Positions 49,723-60,700 of a DNA stretch of 64,000 nucleotides are shown here, piece by piece. The position numbers and the translations under genes were made by a program. The notes beneath the pieces were generated by a model that had not been told where the DNA came from, searched no databases, and was given only the letters and a program-made list of their open reading frames with translations. Source of the stretch: Parus major (lineage: Eukaryota > Chordata > Aves > Passeriformes > Paridae); assembly GCF_001522545.3 (NCBI RefSeq), contig NC_031771.1:65740792-65804791 (forward strand). The letters run 5' to 3'. Positions within the stretch are counted from its first letter, which is position 1; the number at the start of each line of letters is the position of its first letter.

Positions 49723-51648
49723 ATTCTCCTTGATCATGGGAGAATTATCAACCCTCAATGTTCTTCCTCCTCAAATTAAAGCTCAGCAACACCACACAGG
49801 AATGTCTTTAAGAGTTGCAGGGTACAAAAAGTATTTTGTTTGAAAGGTCAGTGTGGGTATTTGGCTCACCAGCTCCAAATGCACATAACTGTGGACTTCA
49901 ATCTGTCTAACACAACATCAGCTGCCAAGGCTGGGCAGTCAAGTGGGTAATTACCTCAATCTGCAGCTCCTGCAAGCTGTCCCACTCCTTTCCTGCAGCT
50001 GAGTGTTTCTTTGGGGGTTCTGAAGTGTTTGATACCCTTGAAGGTGTCAAGGGGCGACCCCAGAACGAAACTTCCAGAAAAAAGCTTTGAATTCCTCCTC
50101 TTTCTAGCAAGAATGAAACTTGCAGACAGGATGAGTCCATTTTTCTATTATAACATGCTGGAATTCCAGTGAAATGTCTTCTGTTTGTAAATGTGTTTAA
50201 AATGCCACAAAAGGTTTTGAAGTGACAAGCCCGTGACTCACCCCCCTGTCACCTCAGCTCTAACAAACTGCGTCACTCTGCTCCAATCACATTGAGTCAG
50301 GTTTGGGAGGATGAGAAAAGGATGAGAGCAATTAAAATTAGAAACCTCATTAACTAAGGTAATGTAAAGGCAGGAGAAAGAGTGGAGCAGAGGGTTTTGC
50401 AGCAAGTGTAAAAAGAAATTGTAAAAAAAGGAAAAATGGCAGCTTCACACTTGCTTTTCTTCTTTTTTAGCATTGTTGTAAAAGGAAAGTCCAGACTTTA
50501 AATGAGCAGCACATAGCTCCCAGAAACACATTAAACACTCATCACATAATTGTTTTCACTCTGTCTCTTCTTACAAAGGTAAAAATAGGAGCCAGCATTT
50601 GAACACTGGGATAGTCTAAGTTAGAGATAACAGCACTGAAGGCAGAGATGTAAAGAAATCAGGAACATAGAACAGAACAGTTGCCTGACAGAGAGAAAAA
50701 GGACCCTTGATCAAGGGGGCTCGAAGACACAGCTGAATAATGAATTAATGATTCTCAGAGCCAGCTGGAGAAATGTTATCACCCTTCAGATCACACCACA
50801 GCGGAATGTGAAGCTTTTGGAGAATGTGCTTTCTTATCTCTGAGTCTCTGGGGACTATATATTCCAGGTGCCTGATAAAGAGAATTTCCTCTGCTGGAGA
50901 ACTGCTGAAAGGCTGGACTGCAAGGCTGAATGAATATTCTAATTCAGTAATAGCCTTGATAGACTTGGCTCTTTTTTGTTTCTTTTTTTTTAATTTTTTT
51001 TAATTTTTATTTTTTATTGTTTTATTTTTGGAACAAGAGCATAACTTTTCCCAGCAATGGCTGCAGATCCACTCTTCTTTCATAAACACTAATGGCCAAT
51101 CCATTTAATGATGCAATAAGAGAAAAATTTGGGCAACTTATTTGTACACTTACAGCTATTTGGCCTTCTGTTCTTTATTCTACACCAACAGAACAGTTGA
51201 GGGGAGAAAGGAGATAAATTGGATTTGGGGGACTGGTGGTCAGCACTGGTTTTGCCACAGAACTAAAAGCTCTACAGGGACACATGGAATGAAATAACTG
51301 TTCCTTATTGCTGAACAGGATACCAGGGACCCTTGAAGTTTCACTATTTTGTATGCATTTTGACTGGTCCCATCAAAGGTGATACATCATTAGTGTCCCA
51401 TGTAATTGCCCATGTTTCTAAAATTAATCAGCTCTTCTGAGTGCTCACTCAGATTCCTGCTCTTTTCCCAGATAACTCACTCTGGCCAAAGAAGGTGGGG
51501 CAAAGTGCATTTCTCTAAACCCCTGTACTCCACTGATGCTGGAAATGACCAGCTCTTACTGCTCATAATGGTTCCCACCACCTTCCATAAAGTTTCCAGG
51601 GAAAGGTGCAAGTTGGCATCCCTGAACTGAGAGATCCTCCTCTTCTGT
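49723..51648. other. Non-coding AT-rich sequence
   Basis: No gene is recognised. 50700-50970 is free of repeats, with mixed composition and several GATA-, TAAT- and E-box-type sites. It is followed by a long T-rich tract. Confidence 0.4.
50971..51030. repeat. T-rich low-complexity tract
   Basis: About sixty bases, almost all T with a few A and G. Confidence 0.9.
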
Positions 51649-51758
51649 TGTGGGTGTCCCTGGATCCCTGGGAGTGTTCAAGGCCAATTTGGATGGGGCT
51701 TGGAGCAGCCTGGTCTAGTGGAAGGTGTCCCTGCCCATGGCAGGGGTTTGGAATTAGA
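51649..51758 (+). mobile_element. CR1 LINE 3' fragment
   Basis: The plus strand reads 'tgtccctggatccctgggag', 'ggatggggcttggagcagcc', 'gtggaaggtgtccctgccca' and 'tggcaggggtttggaatta'. The last 40 bases of the element are lost. Confidence 0.93.
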
Positions 51759-52479
51759 TTTATGGGATCTGGATATAGGTAAATTCAGGATTGTGCCAGT
51801 CAGGGCTCCTGGAGTACCCTGAAGAAACTTTGAAGCCATGGGACAGCCCTGAAAATTCTGTGGAAAGTACTTTTTTCATGAAAATCATCATATTGAAGCC
51901 TCCTCCTAGTTTTTTTGGCATTTAGGTACAGCCAAGGGTACATCTCAATTTCAGTCCCAGTGGCTATTAATGCCACTTTATCCCTTTCAAAGCTTCAGAG
52001 TATAAGAGGGAGAGAACAGCAGCATCCCTCCTCATACCCTGTTTTCAATTCCTGTAGACAATCCCACGCAGCAAAGAGAGTTTAATTGTCATTAAATCTG
52101 TCCCCAAAGGAGCTCACCAGCCATCCAAACCCACACCAGCCTCCCCTGTTTAAAAACCTTTAGCTGAGGAACGTGAGCATGAGGCTCATTTACTGACCCT
52201 GAAATCTGAATTTAGAGCAAACTCTGTGACTTCAGCGTGTTAAATATTATGGGCTAAGATATGAGGAGGAAAAGATGGATGAAAAATGATGAAAAGATGG
52301 CCTCTGTGTAGAAGAATTAATTTAAGTGATACCAAGGAGCAATAATCCAAAGAAGTGAAAGCTTGTAATGTATGAAAACCAATATTTACTCCAGGAGTAA
52401 TAACAGAGCTATCCACATGAGTAAATACAGCATCTATAATGCAATTCATGATGCAAAATTGCTCAAGAAATTCTATTAA

Positions 52480-52728
52480 ACTAAAAAAAAAATTGCTAGA
52501 AGGGACAATAGAATTAACGATGAAAATAAATTGGAGAACGAGCGAGCCGAGGATGTGGAAAAGACATTTTACACAAGTCAGCAGCTGGAAGAGAAGGACA
52601 TTGAAGACAAATGGGGCAATAAAAGGAGCAGCTACCAGGATTTCCTCTATATCCTGTTCTTTGGAAAAAAAAACATTACTCTAGAGACGGATTTGAGCAA
52701 GCAGGTGGGAAATAGAAATGATTTTTAG
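52480..52728 (+). other. Unassigned open frame, 82 codons, ends at TAG
   Basis: The frame is open from after a TAA at 52477 to the TAG at 52726-52728. It is strongly hydrophilic: a Lys/Arg-rich start, an acidic middle (LENERAEDVEK, then QQLEEKDIEDK) and a short hydrophobic patch followed by an N-glycosylation-type NIT. Five CpGs fall within 45 bases (52519-52556), unusual for this CpG-poor region. No family is recognised. It may be a transposon or gene remnant, or chance. Confidence 0.15.
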
Positions 52729-52956
52729 TGGACCAGGAGGATGATTTGAGTGCAAGTGATGGTAACTGCTAAAGTCAGGTGGAAACAGCTTAACCTCCAT
52801 GAGACATACAGTGAAGTAACAATCATTATATGTAGTGATTTTATTCTCTTCATTTAACACCTCCAGGTTTTGGTGAAGTGCCCAAGAATTTCTGTAGTTA
52901 CTGATGCCAGCACTCAGTCTCCTGGCTGCATTGTCTATTGAATAGGGTTGTTTTTA

Positions 52957-52959
<3 letters not shown>

Positions 52960-52996
<37 letters not shown>
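52960..52996. repeat. (ATT)n microsatellite
   Basis: About twelve uninterrupted ATT units. Confidence 0.95.
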
Positions 52997-52999
<3 letters not shown>

Positions 53000-53083
53000 A
53001 GCTTTGGTGTTTAGCTAAGGAAATGATCTTGCAGAAGATTATTGCTGCCTAATGCATCCTTAAGGGGTGGTGATGTCTGTCAG

Positions 53084-53139
53084 TCTATCTATCTATCTAT
53101 TTATCTATCTATCTACCTACCTATCTTTATATATATATT
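53084..53139. repeat. (CTAT)n microsatellite with (TA)n tail
   Basis: TCTA/CTAT units with single-base variants (TTAT, CTAC), followed by about six TA units. Confidence 0.95.
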
Positions 53140-56100
53140 TAATTTCCCTTCAATTTATAGTGCCCCATTACAAACCTTCTGAGGTTTTGGAATTACACAG
53201 AAAAGAAAAACAACAGGAAGATATTTTCTTCGCTTGTTGCTTCTGAGGATTTTACTTCCTCAGTTTTCTAGTCCTGTTCTTTGTGTCCCTTGTGTTGGAG
53301 ATCAAAGAAACAAGAGAGATTTAGAGTCCAGATAATACACAGTGAATGGTAGGACTGTCTTTTCTGAACACAATTCTCTGTAATTTTTTTTGGTCTTAAT
53401 GTAGAACTCTTTGATAACACAATCCCATCCTATTGATGTTTTGTTCTTTAGCTTCATCCTTGATCCTGTGCCTATAAAACCTGCAGGGTGGTAGCTCCAG
53501 AGCTGGGACTTAAGACATCCTTCCAGGTTTCACAGTGAAAAGAGAGTTCCTGCCCTGAAATGGTGATTATGAAAGGATGTTTTGGTAGTTCTCCCTTTCC
53601 ACTGCCATCTCCCATCTCAGGAATATTGACAAGGATGGAATATTGAAAAATTACAGTACCTCTGGCTATGCACAGCCTGTGCTCTACATGGTCCAGCCAG
53701 GATTTATTGGAACAATTCCATTGACTGTGGTTAAATGCCAGCAAGAGGGAACTTAATTTTTCATGTTTCCAGAGCTCTTCATTGCTCATGTGTAAGTTCA
53801 TCTGATGTCTTGATTTCCATGGGGTGTGCTAATTTCCTGCCTGTGTTTAATGACCCCATGAGCTCCTGAACCCACACAGCAAACCCTGAAAAAGGACTTC
53901 ACACTGTCACTTTCTGAGGAGGAGTCTGTATCTCCTCAAATGACTATGTCCTAATTAGCTCTTGTAATGATAGCCAAGGGTTTGACACTCCTGTGATGTA
54001 AAACAAGTTTTGGTTTGAGTCAAAAGTACGTGGTGTTCTTTCCTTGAAGCTGGGAGTGTGGGGACATGCATTATTGATGAGGATTTCTATATCAGTCCAG
54101 GTTGATTTTCCTTAGTACAATCTTTTATTTCTATAAAAAATGAAAGCTGGTCTTATGAATACTAACCTGCATTTCCTGTGGAGATAGGAAATGGGCACAC
54201 AATTTATGGGCAGGACGTTGGAATATCTGTGTTATGCCTGGCTGTGCTGTTCAGGACTAATTCAAGACCTTCAGAGTTCCCTTTCAATTAGCATTTCTAC
54301 AATTACCATGGAATGATGTCAATATGGAAGGTGTGGAATGACTGTGTGTGTAGAAAAGCCCTCAGCCACATCTGATCATTTGACTTCTGCCAGCAGGATG
54401 AGTCAAGGCTAACACTAACTTCTGAGTGTCATTTGGTAATTAATGTGTCAAGTCTTAATCAAATAGGTAAAAATACTCTGTTGTGTATTCAACAAATATC
54501 CTGCATAATACTTTAGTTGATATTACTTACAGGTTTCTCAACAAAACCACCATATAATACTTCTTTGTGATCCCTCACTGCTGCTGTGCTCTCCTGAGCA
54601 CTGGCTGACTCACAAAGGAGGGTAAAATACCTTTATTGCCAAGCTCAGCTCTGTTTCATGAGGATGCAATACCTGTGAAATGTTCACTGCTCGCTCTAGG
54701 CCCAGCGTTTTATCCAGTCCCATCTGTCCGCCCGCTTTCATGAAATGCTTTTAATCTCAGAAAATTGTGTTGCTTATGGCAATCCCTCCCTTCCTTGGTG
54801 ATTACTGCCCTCCAGGAACTCCATGGCAACACCCAGAGCTTCCAGTGTCCCCCAGAGCCAATTACTGTGTCAGGAAGCACTTTTGGGATGACAGTGCTCC
54901 CTCTCATCCAGTGTCTCTGTGGTGACTCCAGCTGCCCATGGTGACAACGAGCTGCAGCATCAGACACAGAACCGGTCGATGGGGGCACTGCCAGCCCTCC
55001 AGGGGCTTATTGTGGCTTTCCTATTGCAGATAACTGCCAGGGAATAACCAACAGGAGGAGTTTATGGATCAGATGTGCTGTTTATCTGCTTGTTAAAAGC
55101 CACACTGCACAAGGGCTGGGCAGGTTTCTTGTGAAGGGTTCAGTCTGATCAGTACAATCAGAAATACCCAGCGGAGAAAAAGAAAAAGTGACTACAAAGG
55201 CATGACTTGGATGGAGCAGGAACAAGGATGATCCATGTTACCTCTGATGGAGCACTAGATGCCCTCAGAGGTGAGCAGATCAACACCCCTGATCACCACA
55301 ATCACATTTATGGAAGGCTAACTTTGTCAAGATTATCCATGAAATCAATAGAGAAATAACTTCTAAGATACCCCTTCTATCCCAAAATAGGTAGAGTGGA
55401 AATAAACCTCCTCTTACTGCAGACCACAGGCAAGAGCTTAGAAATATTAAAGTTAAAATCTAGACTTGTTTGACCCAAGGTGAATCTGGGTCTGAACCTG
55501 CTTTGACAGTGTAGCTGGGTGGTCACTGCTATATTGCTGAAAATTCCCCTGAATTCATAATACTGTTAGAGTAAAAAATCTTTCAAGGCATAGAGTGAGG
55601 GAGAAGAACATTACAAAATCCACCTCCAAACCCCACACTCCTTCCAAAATCCACAGGAGAACTGATTAGTTAAACACTTCCTCATTATTTTACCAAGTTT
55701 TGCAAGGATAAGAACCCTTCTTTCTATCTACCAGAAAACACAACCTAACGAGCTCCTCTAAAGGGCACTGGGAGCCACTTCAGATTTTTTCCAGGATAAT
55801 CTTGCTCTTACACCTGGAAAGAGGGAATTTGCAAGTCCCAGACGTGATAGTCCTGCTATGGTTAAAAAATTGGAAGTGAATAGTAGGAGTGAGCGGCTTT
55901 CATAAGGGAGGGAAGCAACAAAAGGATTCTGTAGGAAACTGCTCTGCTGAATACATGCATTAGTGACCCAAGAAAAGTGTATTAATGGTGAGGCTGACAA
56001 AGTTTTCTGCAGATTTTAATCTATTTCAGAGCAATAAGTACAAAAACCACTTGTGAAGAACAGGAGAAACACTTGAGATTGAGAGAGAAATAAAAGCACA

Positions 56101-56199
56101 GAATGATTTCACTGTGGATAAATGTGAAGGGGGAGTTGAATGTAAAGGTGGATGCCTGAAAACAAATCTGATGGGCTTTCATCAAACCTTTATGACTCA

Positions 56200-56480
56200 A
56201 GTGAGAGCTTGATAGGATGGCAACAGTTCCACGAAAGCATCACTGCAGAGCTCAACAGCAATCAAAAAATGCTAAATTGAATGCTAAGAGTCATTAGGAA
56301 AGAAATGGAAAGGAAAATAGATCATTATGACACTGAATAAATTCATGATTCTCCCAGACTCTGAGCACCATGAGGCATTTGGCCACTCAGTGTGCTAAAG
56401 GGATTGTTATAAATAGAAAAGTCACTGAGACTGACAAGTACAATTAAAGATATGGAGGGACTTCCATACAAAATGCAGCT
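56200..56480 (+). mobile_element. Old CR1/L3-like LINE relic
   Basis: The plus strand reads 'aaaatgctaaattgaatgct', 'aagagtcattaggaaagaaa', 'tggaaaggaaaatagatcat' and 'tatgacactgaataaattca'. These match in order the old CR1/L3 block 'atgttgggaattattaggaagggaatagaaaataaa...cataatgcctctgtataaatccatg'. It is highly diverged and its boundaries are approximate. Confidence 0.6.
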
Positions 56481-57925
56481 GCATTGGCTGGGTCTTTGTC
56501 CTGGAAAATAACCAAATAACTGAATTCAGGGATTGGACAGAGGTCTACAGAACCATGGACAAAGAGGAGCAGGGAATTCCTTATTTTCTCACCAAATTCA
56601 AGGCCTGGTCTAGCAGATGCTCAGCTGGAAAAGACAGTTTTCTTACAGTATGAGGTACACCTTGGCAAAGGATGGAATTTAGGACTCGAGAGAACACATC
56701 TATCATGAATTATTAAATTTGGGAACTATTTCCACAAAGATAAGGACTGAGTGGCTCAGCTGGAGGATTTACCCCCCTTCATCCTTCTTTTTGTGGCTCA
56801 GTATAGAAGTCACCAGACTGGACCACAAAAACCAGCAAAGATCTTGTGAGAAGATCAGCAAAGGAAGGCATTTTCTTGTGCCACGTGCTGCTGCTGGAGC
56901 AGGTCCCAAATGAAGGAATTTTGTTTCAACCTTTGTTCCAGAGTGAGAAATTCCTTAAATCACTTGGATCAGCCAAGCTGCTGCCATCTCATGGCAGTGA
57001 ATCATCTCATGGAGGGGATGTTCTCCACATCTCACAACCTCCAGCTTTGGCTGCAGCCCTCTCTGGTCCTGACTGCACATTTTGAGATCTTCTCTGGCAT
57101 CCCTTAACTGGCTCCATCTCTCTGTTGATGGTTGACTCTGTACGAAAGACAAACTTTTTATTTGATGCTGATTTCTGTAAATTTAAGCTGAGGTATTCAG
57201 TTGTGAGTGGGGGCAGCTCCCACACAGCCTCCAGTTCCTTCTGCAAGCCTGAGCAGATTAAGGAGAAAAAAATTCTACAGAATTATTTACTAATAATTAA
57301 TTATTTCCCTGTCCAACAGTGGGGTTTGGCAGACCCTTAGAGAAATGTACAGAACTGAGGCAAATTTGGTTCTTCTTCCAGGAATCCTACCCTAGCATCT
57401 GGTGACTCATGAATTTCAAACAAAATCTTTGTACTCAACAATCTTCAAAGACTTTGCCTTCCACAGATTTTGGAATCCATGGACTTCTCACAGCCAGCAG
57501 TCAGTTTCCAGGTTATCTCCACCTTGGTGGCCACTCCAGCATTCAGCCTCATCTTTCACCCCTGATTTAAAATTCTAGATTTAATATTCAACATATATTT
57601 TGCAACTTGGAAGACAAACTTATCCAGCTTAGTTGTTCCTCACACAGAAGCTGTTCTGCAGGTTTCACCTCTGTTTTTTGCTCCTGGACATTAGGGAAAA
57701 TAAGTCTGGGAAAAGCAAATTAGCTTTAGTGACAGAGAGCTTAGCTAACTGAATTTATTGCTATCAGCTGGTCCATGGAATACAGCAGTGTGACCACTTT
57801 TAGCCTAAGGCAAGTGCAAGGCAAAGTATTTCACAAAGTTAGTTTAGTTTGGCTTTTATTAATGTCTGGAAAGAGTGGAGTTTTTGGTTTGTGGTTCAAG
57901 ATTTTTGGGTTTTTATTTTGTGAGA

Positions 57926-57976
57926 TTTTTTTTTGTGGAGTTGTTTTGGTTTGGGTTGTTTGTTTGTTTTTAATTA
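57926..57976. repeat. G/T-rich low-complexity tract
   Basis: Mostly T and G, with TTGTTTG-type units near its end. Confidence 0.8.
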
Positions 57977-58515
57977 AGGCTTGGACCTCCAGTTAATTTT
58001 GATAGTGGCTCCTAGATTTTTTGTCACTTTATGACAGTCTTCACTTTTCTCCTAGAATGCTCTTTCACTCTATCAGAGACTGAAAACTGCATTGAATATT
58101 TTTTTCTATTCATTCATTTAAGCAGCTTGCCTGTACTTCCAAGGTTATTTTGCTTTTTACAGTCTTCTTTTTGCATGGCAGTATTTCTCTGCATTGCAAG
58201 ATAAACATAACTTTATAATTTTACAGTGTGAAGGAAAGAAGAAACTGTTGGATCCTGTGACTACAAAAGTAAAAATATCAAGTGCAGTAATTAGAATCAT
58301 TATGAATGAAGAAACTAATATCCATCTCAACAGAAATTCTCTATGAAATTAGTATTCAGGATTTTTTAAGGCACATGTATGCAGTAATACTAAATGAACA
58401 TTTCCTAGGTTCTTCTTCCCTCTCTACTTGCTTTTGTGAATATTGGAGAAGAGTGGGAATGTTTGATTTGGGGGATGCAAATAATGCAAAGTAACCAAAT
58501 TAATGATGTGTTAGA

Positions 58516-58640
58516 GATTTTTATATTTGTATTATTAATATTAATTATAATTGATTATGTTTTATTAATATTATTAACTAATAAATCTAATTTAATATAA
58601 AATTGTTAATTAATTGATTAATTAAATTATAAAATTCATT
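58516..58640. repeat. AT-rich low-complexity block
   Basis: Almost pure A and T, with many TTAATTAA and ATTAAT palindromes. Confidence 0.9.
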
Positions 58641-60256
58641 AATATTGATACCATTTGTATTGGCCTAGCAGGACATTCTCCTGACAACCTCCACAATCAT
58701 TTGTGCTTGTTGGGATGGATTTTTTTCATTCATTATTGAGAAACAGAAGAGTTTAAAAGCACAGAGCTTGGGCTTTGCCTGTGTGTGTATTCTACAGGAC
58801 ACAGGAACTTTTATCTGAGCATCTGGAGGCACTGAAAAGAGGAGAAAAAACCTTCTTGAAGGACAAACGGAGGACAGGAGAGTCCAAGAAGTATCTCAAG
58901 CTAAGAAGGAGAGTCAGTGAAAGATACGAAGAAAGAAACACATGTAAAACACAATTTGTGGCATGGCTGCCAAAACCTACAAAGAAAATGAACAACAAAA
59001 TGAAGGACAGGGATGGGTGACAGCACAAAAAATATGGAAACTGTGACACGAGGATTTGACATTTCCCCACGGTCAACCAACAAGGAGCAGCCCTTTTCAT
59101 GCCCTCAGTGGAGTCCAAGGAGTTTCCTCCTCTTGAACAACTCTCCAGGGAGCATGAAAAGTGTTTTAAGTGATCCTGTCTTATCCATAATGGGATCTGC
59201 TCAGGCTGCCCCTCTTGAACCTTCCCTCTGGACAGCCAGAGCACTCTGGCTGTGGCACTGGGAGCAAAAATAGAAGCAAAGCTTGAGTGGGAAGTGTTTG
59301 AAGCCTTGGGAAGCAACAGAGATAACTGTAGCCTGGCACAGGGGTTTCTGAAGTAGGAAAGGGCAAGCAGAGCTTCTTAGGTTCACTGAGAGGTGAGGTT
59401 TGGCTCATTTCCTTTAAAAAACATGATTTTTTAAAAAAAAATCTTTCAATATTATCAACATCTATTCATCTTGGACCTTTCTCTTTTTCCTTTCTTGTGG
59501 GATTTAATCCAACAGACAGCAGGTGGCATGGAGAAGAAAGATGTGGGGAACAGAGGGAGGAGTTCTGACAGCCTTTAAGTAACACTAGTGGAAAAAAAAA
59601 TCCCTTTTCAGAAAATCTTTTGCTGCCTAAAAATGAAGTTCCAGCTCTGACATCACATCACATTTAAAAAGACAGGGCAGATGAATTAAATCATTTTGTT
59701 TTTGTGTTCCTTTAGGAAAGAAGAAAAGAAGCAGAAACTCAACATCAGCACAAGCTGATGGATCCCATGGATAGCCCTTTCCCCATTTTACTGTGGGTAA
59801 GGGCAGGTCTCCAGTTTATCAGCAGTGTTGCACATCAGGGAACAGCACACATCCCCCTTCAGCAGAAATTTAATGCCAACTCATTCTGCAGATGGGAACA
59901 GCCTCTCAGTCCTGGCAAGAATGAAATTATTTTTATTTTTTCAACAAACATCTGTTCTCCTCCTATTTTCTCACTTCCCCTCTGGTCTCTCCACTTGACA
60001 GACAAATTATTTCTGAGCTTGTCTGGGTGCTTTTTGACAACAACCAGGTTTCTGAGCCCCCACACTTGCCCAGTTGTGCTGAGGATGAGGAGATGATGGG
60101 GACATGGTCACCCTATGTTCAGTCTTCCAGGCTACCAGCTCTCACACTTGGGGAGAAGGACAAAATGACCCTAAAGAAGGTGTAAATTAACATGTTTTGA
60201 GGTTTAGTGCATTCCAATTGTAACTCTTCCATTTTTTATTTTTCTCCTTATTACAG

Positions 60257-60331
60257 AGAATCCTCCATTGGATCAGGTACACAGAATATTTCTGTGATCC
60301 TGCTGCAAAGTACTGCCAGGAGCAACAAGAG
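60257..60331 (+). other. Candidate 75-nt exon (splice-flanked, open)
   Basis: It is preceded by an excellent pyrimidine tract and CAG (60227-60256), with a TAAC branch-like motif at 60221, and followed by GAG|GTAGAT. The 75 bases keep the reading frame, and two of three frames are open through them. No protein family is recognised from either frame, so support is positional only. Confidence 0.15.
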
Positions 60332-60649
60332 GTAGATTTAAATAGTTGAGTGAAGTTGACATTTTAATATTAACAGACAGGGCGAGTTTATTCCTCCAGA
60401 GGTGTCTGAGAGAAGCCCATGCTCCCCCCATTCAAGTTGTATCATGCAAAATGTAGGTGCAGCCAGGGTGAGTGGCCAAGGCCAGGGAGATTATCCCAGT
60501 TGTAATCAAGAAAACAATAACACAGCATTTTATATATAACCGATGAAATTTTTGTAGAAGTCCTTCAGGATGCCTTGTGTGGGAAAATGAAGTCCTGAAC
60601 TAAGTGTTTCTGTAGACAGAATGTACATTTTACATTAAATACAGGATAA

Positions 60650-60700
60650 AATCACAGAACTCTAAGATTGGAAAAGACGTCTAAGATCATCGAGTCCCAC
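60650..60700 (-). mobile_element. CR1-like 3'-terminal fragment
   Basis: The plus strand reads 'aatcacagaactctaagatt', 'ggaaaagacgtctaagatca' and 'tcgagtccca', the reverse complement of a CR1 subfamily 3' end ('ggactcgatgatcttagaggtcttttccaa'). Confidence 0.8.

Larger units (their letters stand above)
51759..56199. other. Non-coding sequence with microsatellites
   Basis: Holds the open frame 52480-52728 and two adjacent microsatellites (52960-53139). At 54600-55020 there is a CpG-richer, GC-richer block that includes 'catggcaaca', 'atggtgacaa' and 'atggcaat' half-sites resembling the RFX X-box. No gene is recognised. Confidence 0.4.
56481..60649. other. Non-coding AT-rich sequence with exon-like fragments
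   Basis: Holds a G/T-rich tract (57926-57976), a very AT-rich block (58516-58640), a purine-rich open frame after a pyrimidine tract and AG (58799-59020), and the splice-flanked segment 60257-60331. No known gene is recognised. Confidence 0.4.
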
